A stretch of DNA of 64,000 nucleotides from positions 62,001 to 126,000 of the forward strand of contig JAQGBZ010000053.1 in assembly GCA_034687125.1 (NCBI GenBank). Direction: 5' to 3'. Position 1 is the first letter of the stretch; every line of letters begins with the position of its first letter. The notes beneath the pieces are model-generated. The model did no database searches. It was not told where the DNA came from and saw nothing but the letters and a program-made list of their open reading frames with translations. This DNA is from Neelides folsomi. Taxonomy: Eukaryota > Arthropoda > Collembola > Neelipleona > Neelidae. Position numbers and translations under genes: made by a program. Shown here piece after piece: positions 62,801 to 64,000 of the stretch.

Positions 62801-64000
62801 CTAAAACATAAAAATTAAATCAATTGACAAACAAGAGTAATTATTAATTATGTTTGGTGATAAATATAAAAATGCATACTTGAACAAAGTGATGAAGTTC
62901 TTCTTGGGTGTCAAAAATCATAACAGAAAAGGGTGATCCTGGAACGTGTTCTCCTGCCCAACGAACTTCAACCCGATAATCTCCCGGTTCCGTAGGATCG
63001 AATTTGCAAAGAATTGTTCGATCCTTTTGGCTCTCCCTTTGCATTTCAACTCTAAATGCACCTATTTAAATAAATAAAGTTTGTTAATTCCATTCAACAT
63101 TAAATTCTGTATGTACTCGTATGTTACTTCTATATACAAGGTAGAAATATTAGTTTACCCTTTGGTCCTCTAACTCTGACAGTTAATTGTCCAGCACCTG
63201 CACCTCTTGTGTCGCAAATAAATCTTGATTGAAAGGTTGCAAGCACACCATGTTCAATTCCTGGCCCATAAACTTTAACTCTGGATGCGTCTGGGGGTCC
63301 TACGACTCTCAAGTTGAAAGGACTTCCTGGAACATGATCCCCAGAGTATCGAATACTCAATGCATGTTTGCCTGGTTCTTGTGGACGGATATTGAGCTAA
63401 AGAATTAATTTTACATTTAGTTTATTGTTTAGATTTTAGAATTGAAAAATATACAATTTATTAAATGAAAAGAGGAAAATAAAATCTTACTGTAAACGTT
63501 CCATCTCCATGATCGTAAAGTTCACAATAAGCTGTTTTCCTTGGCCCAATGCATTGTGCTGTGAGTTCACCTGGGCCAGCCCTTCGAGTGTCAAGAAAGG
63601 ATCGAATGTCTTTACCAACAGTTCCGACTCGAAGACCATCGCCAGTGCAAATCACTTTTGAGGCATCACCAACCGCTCCGATTTGAATTGTCATTGGACA
63701 TCCAGGAACAGGCCTATAAAAATATTTTTATATCAGTATAAAATATGTATATCATTTTATTTAAAATTGTAACTTTAATGATTAATGTGAAATCTTACTT
63801 TCCAGCCCAATTAACGTTTAGCTCATAATTTCCAGGGACCCTTGGCAGATAAACAGCTTTGTAAACACCTCCACCGACAGGTTTGACTGTTACGGGAACG
63901 TCGCTATCGGCAGAGTGCAATGAAACTTGAGCAGGGCCAAGTCCAGCTTGTGAAGCATCAATTGTGAAATATGCCTCTTCCCCACAACGTGCAGAAATAA
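62702..64000 (-). CDS. Filamin-family protein, C-terminal part (5 exons)
   Basis: Encodes the last 313 residues of a filamin, an actin cross-linking and mechanosensing scaffold built from repeated immunoglobulin-like (filamin) domains. The repeats are plain: PGNYELNVNWAGKPVPGCP, EPGKHALSIRYSGDHVPGSP and EPGDYRVEVRWAGEHVPGSP, each the conserved end of a filamin repeat, plus DTRGAGAGQLTVRVRGPKG at a repeat start. All five exons join in frame. After the last repeat comes FDTQEELHHFVQ and a 32-residue Gly/Ser-rich tail ending WRGSQAQL; a typical filamin dimerisation repeat at the very end is not seen. The gene continues beyond 64000, so the actin-binding CH domains are outside. It could be a jitterbug-type or a cheerio-type filamin; I cannot decide. 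Confidence 0.93.
62880..63061 (-). CDS. filamin exon
   Basis: The acceptor is TTAAATAG and the donor GTTCAA|GTATGC. It encodes AFRVEMQRESQKDRTILCKF, then DPTEPGDYRVEVRWAGEHVP and IFDTQEELHHFVQ: the end of the last visible repeat and a short charged extension. Confidence 0.95.
63159..63396 (-). CDS. filamin exon
   Basis: The acceptor is TTCTTTAG and the donor CAAAGG|GTAAAC. It encodes LNIRPQEPGKHALSIRYSG through GPGIEHGVLATFQSRFICDT to RVRGPKG. Phase 0 in and 1 out. Confidence 0.95.
63491..63713 (-). CDS. filamin exon
   Basis: The acceptor is TTTATAG and the donor TTTACA|GTAAGA. It encodes PVPGCPMTIQIGAVGDASKV, then GKDIRSFLDTRRAGPGELTA and YDHGDGTFT: the end of one repeat and the first two thirds of the next. 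Confidence 0.94.
63799..64000 (-). CDS. filamin exon (partial, window edge)
   Basis: It runs from the window edge to donor GGAAA|GTAAG (phase 2). It encodes ISARCGEEAYFTIDASQAG and on to VPGNYELNVNWAGK, most of one filamin repeat. The upstream boundary is not in the window. Confidence 0.92.

Noticed and set aside
1-64000. CRISPR array, insertion sequence or prokaryotic operon
   Set aside because: No regularly spaced repeats, transposase or operon-like gene runs; spliced genes show that the DNA is eukaryotic.

Overview
The window is eukaryotic nuclear DNA, AT-rich and intron-rich. It looks arthropod: it carries a long castor (CASZ)-family zinc-finger gene next to the 3' end of a filamin-family gene. 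There are no bacterial operons, and most open frames are short and non-coding. I cannot fix the species. A crustacean such as a copepod, or an insect, would fit; this is inference from gene content and AT richness only.

Layout. Positions 1-6573 hold no gene I can support. Positions 6574-7567 look like a long untranslated first exon: there is no ATG on the + strand for about 1.1 kb, and it ends at a strong GTACGT splice donor. A 14.9-kb stretch follows, read here as castor's first intron. It contains an unusual inverted pair of TATA/initiator promoters, one arm with a heat-shock-element array (15752-16169), and a cluster of a 12-bp repeat (18373-18803). Castor coding exons lie at 22508-26039, then a 20.9-kb intron, then exons at 46967-49875 and 53944-59527. 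All 20 exons join with matching splice phases. Starting at the ATG at 22558 they give 1442 residues: an acidic N-terminal half with a conserved MKELLGLYG-type motif, twelve CASZ finger modules (one lacking a zinc ligand), an AT-hook, and three PxDLS motifs of the kind bound by the co-repressor CtBP.

Positions 59528-62701 are an AT-rich convergent 3' region with poly(A) signals on both strands. The - strand from 64000 down to 62702 encodes the last 313 residues of a filamin-family actin cross-linker in five exons. It ends in a Gly/Ser-rich tail, without the usual terminal dimerisation repeat.

The two genes are tail-to-tail and unrelated in function: castor is a nuclear transcription factor for neural and other cell fates, and filamin is cytoskeletal. 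The most novel signals are the inverted stress-type promoter pair inside the presumed first intron, the ATG-free leader followed by a start-stop upstream ORF, and the GC-AG intron within the finger region.
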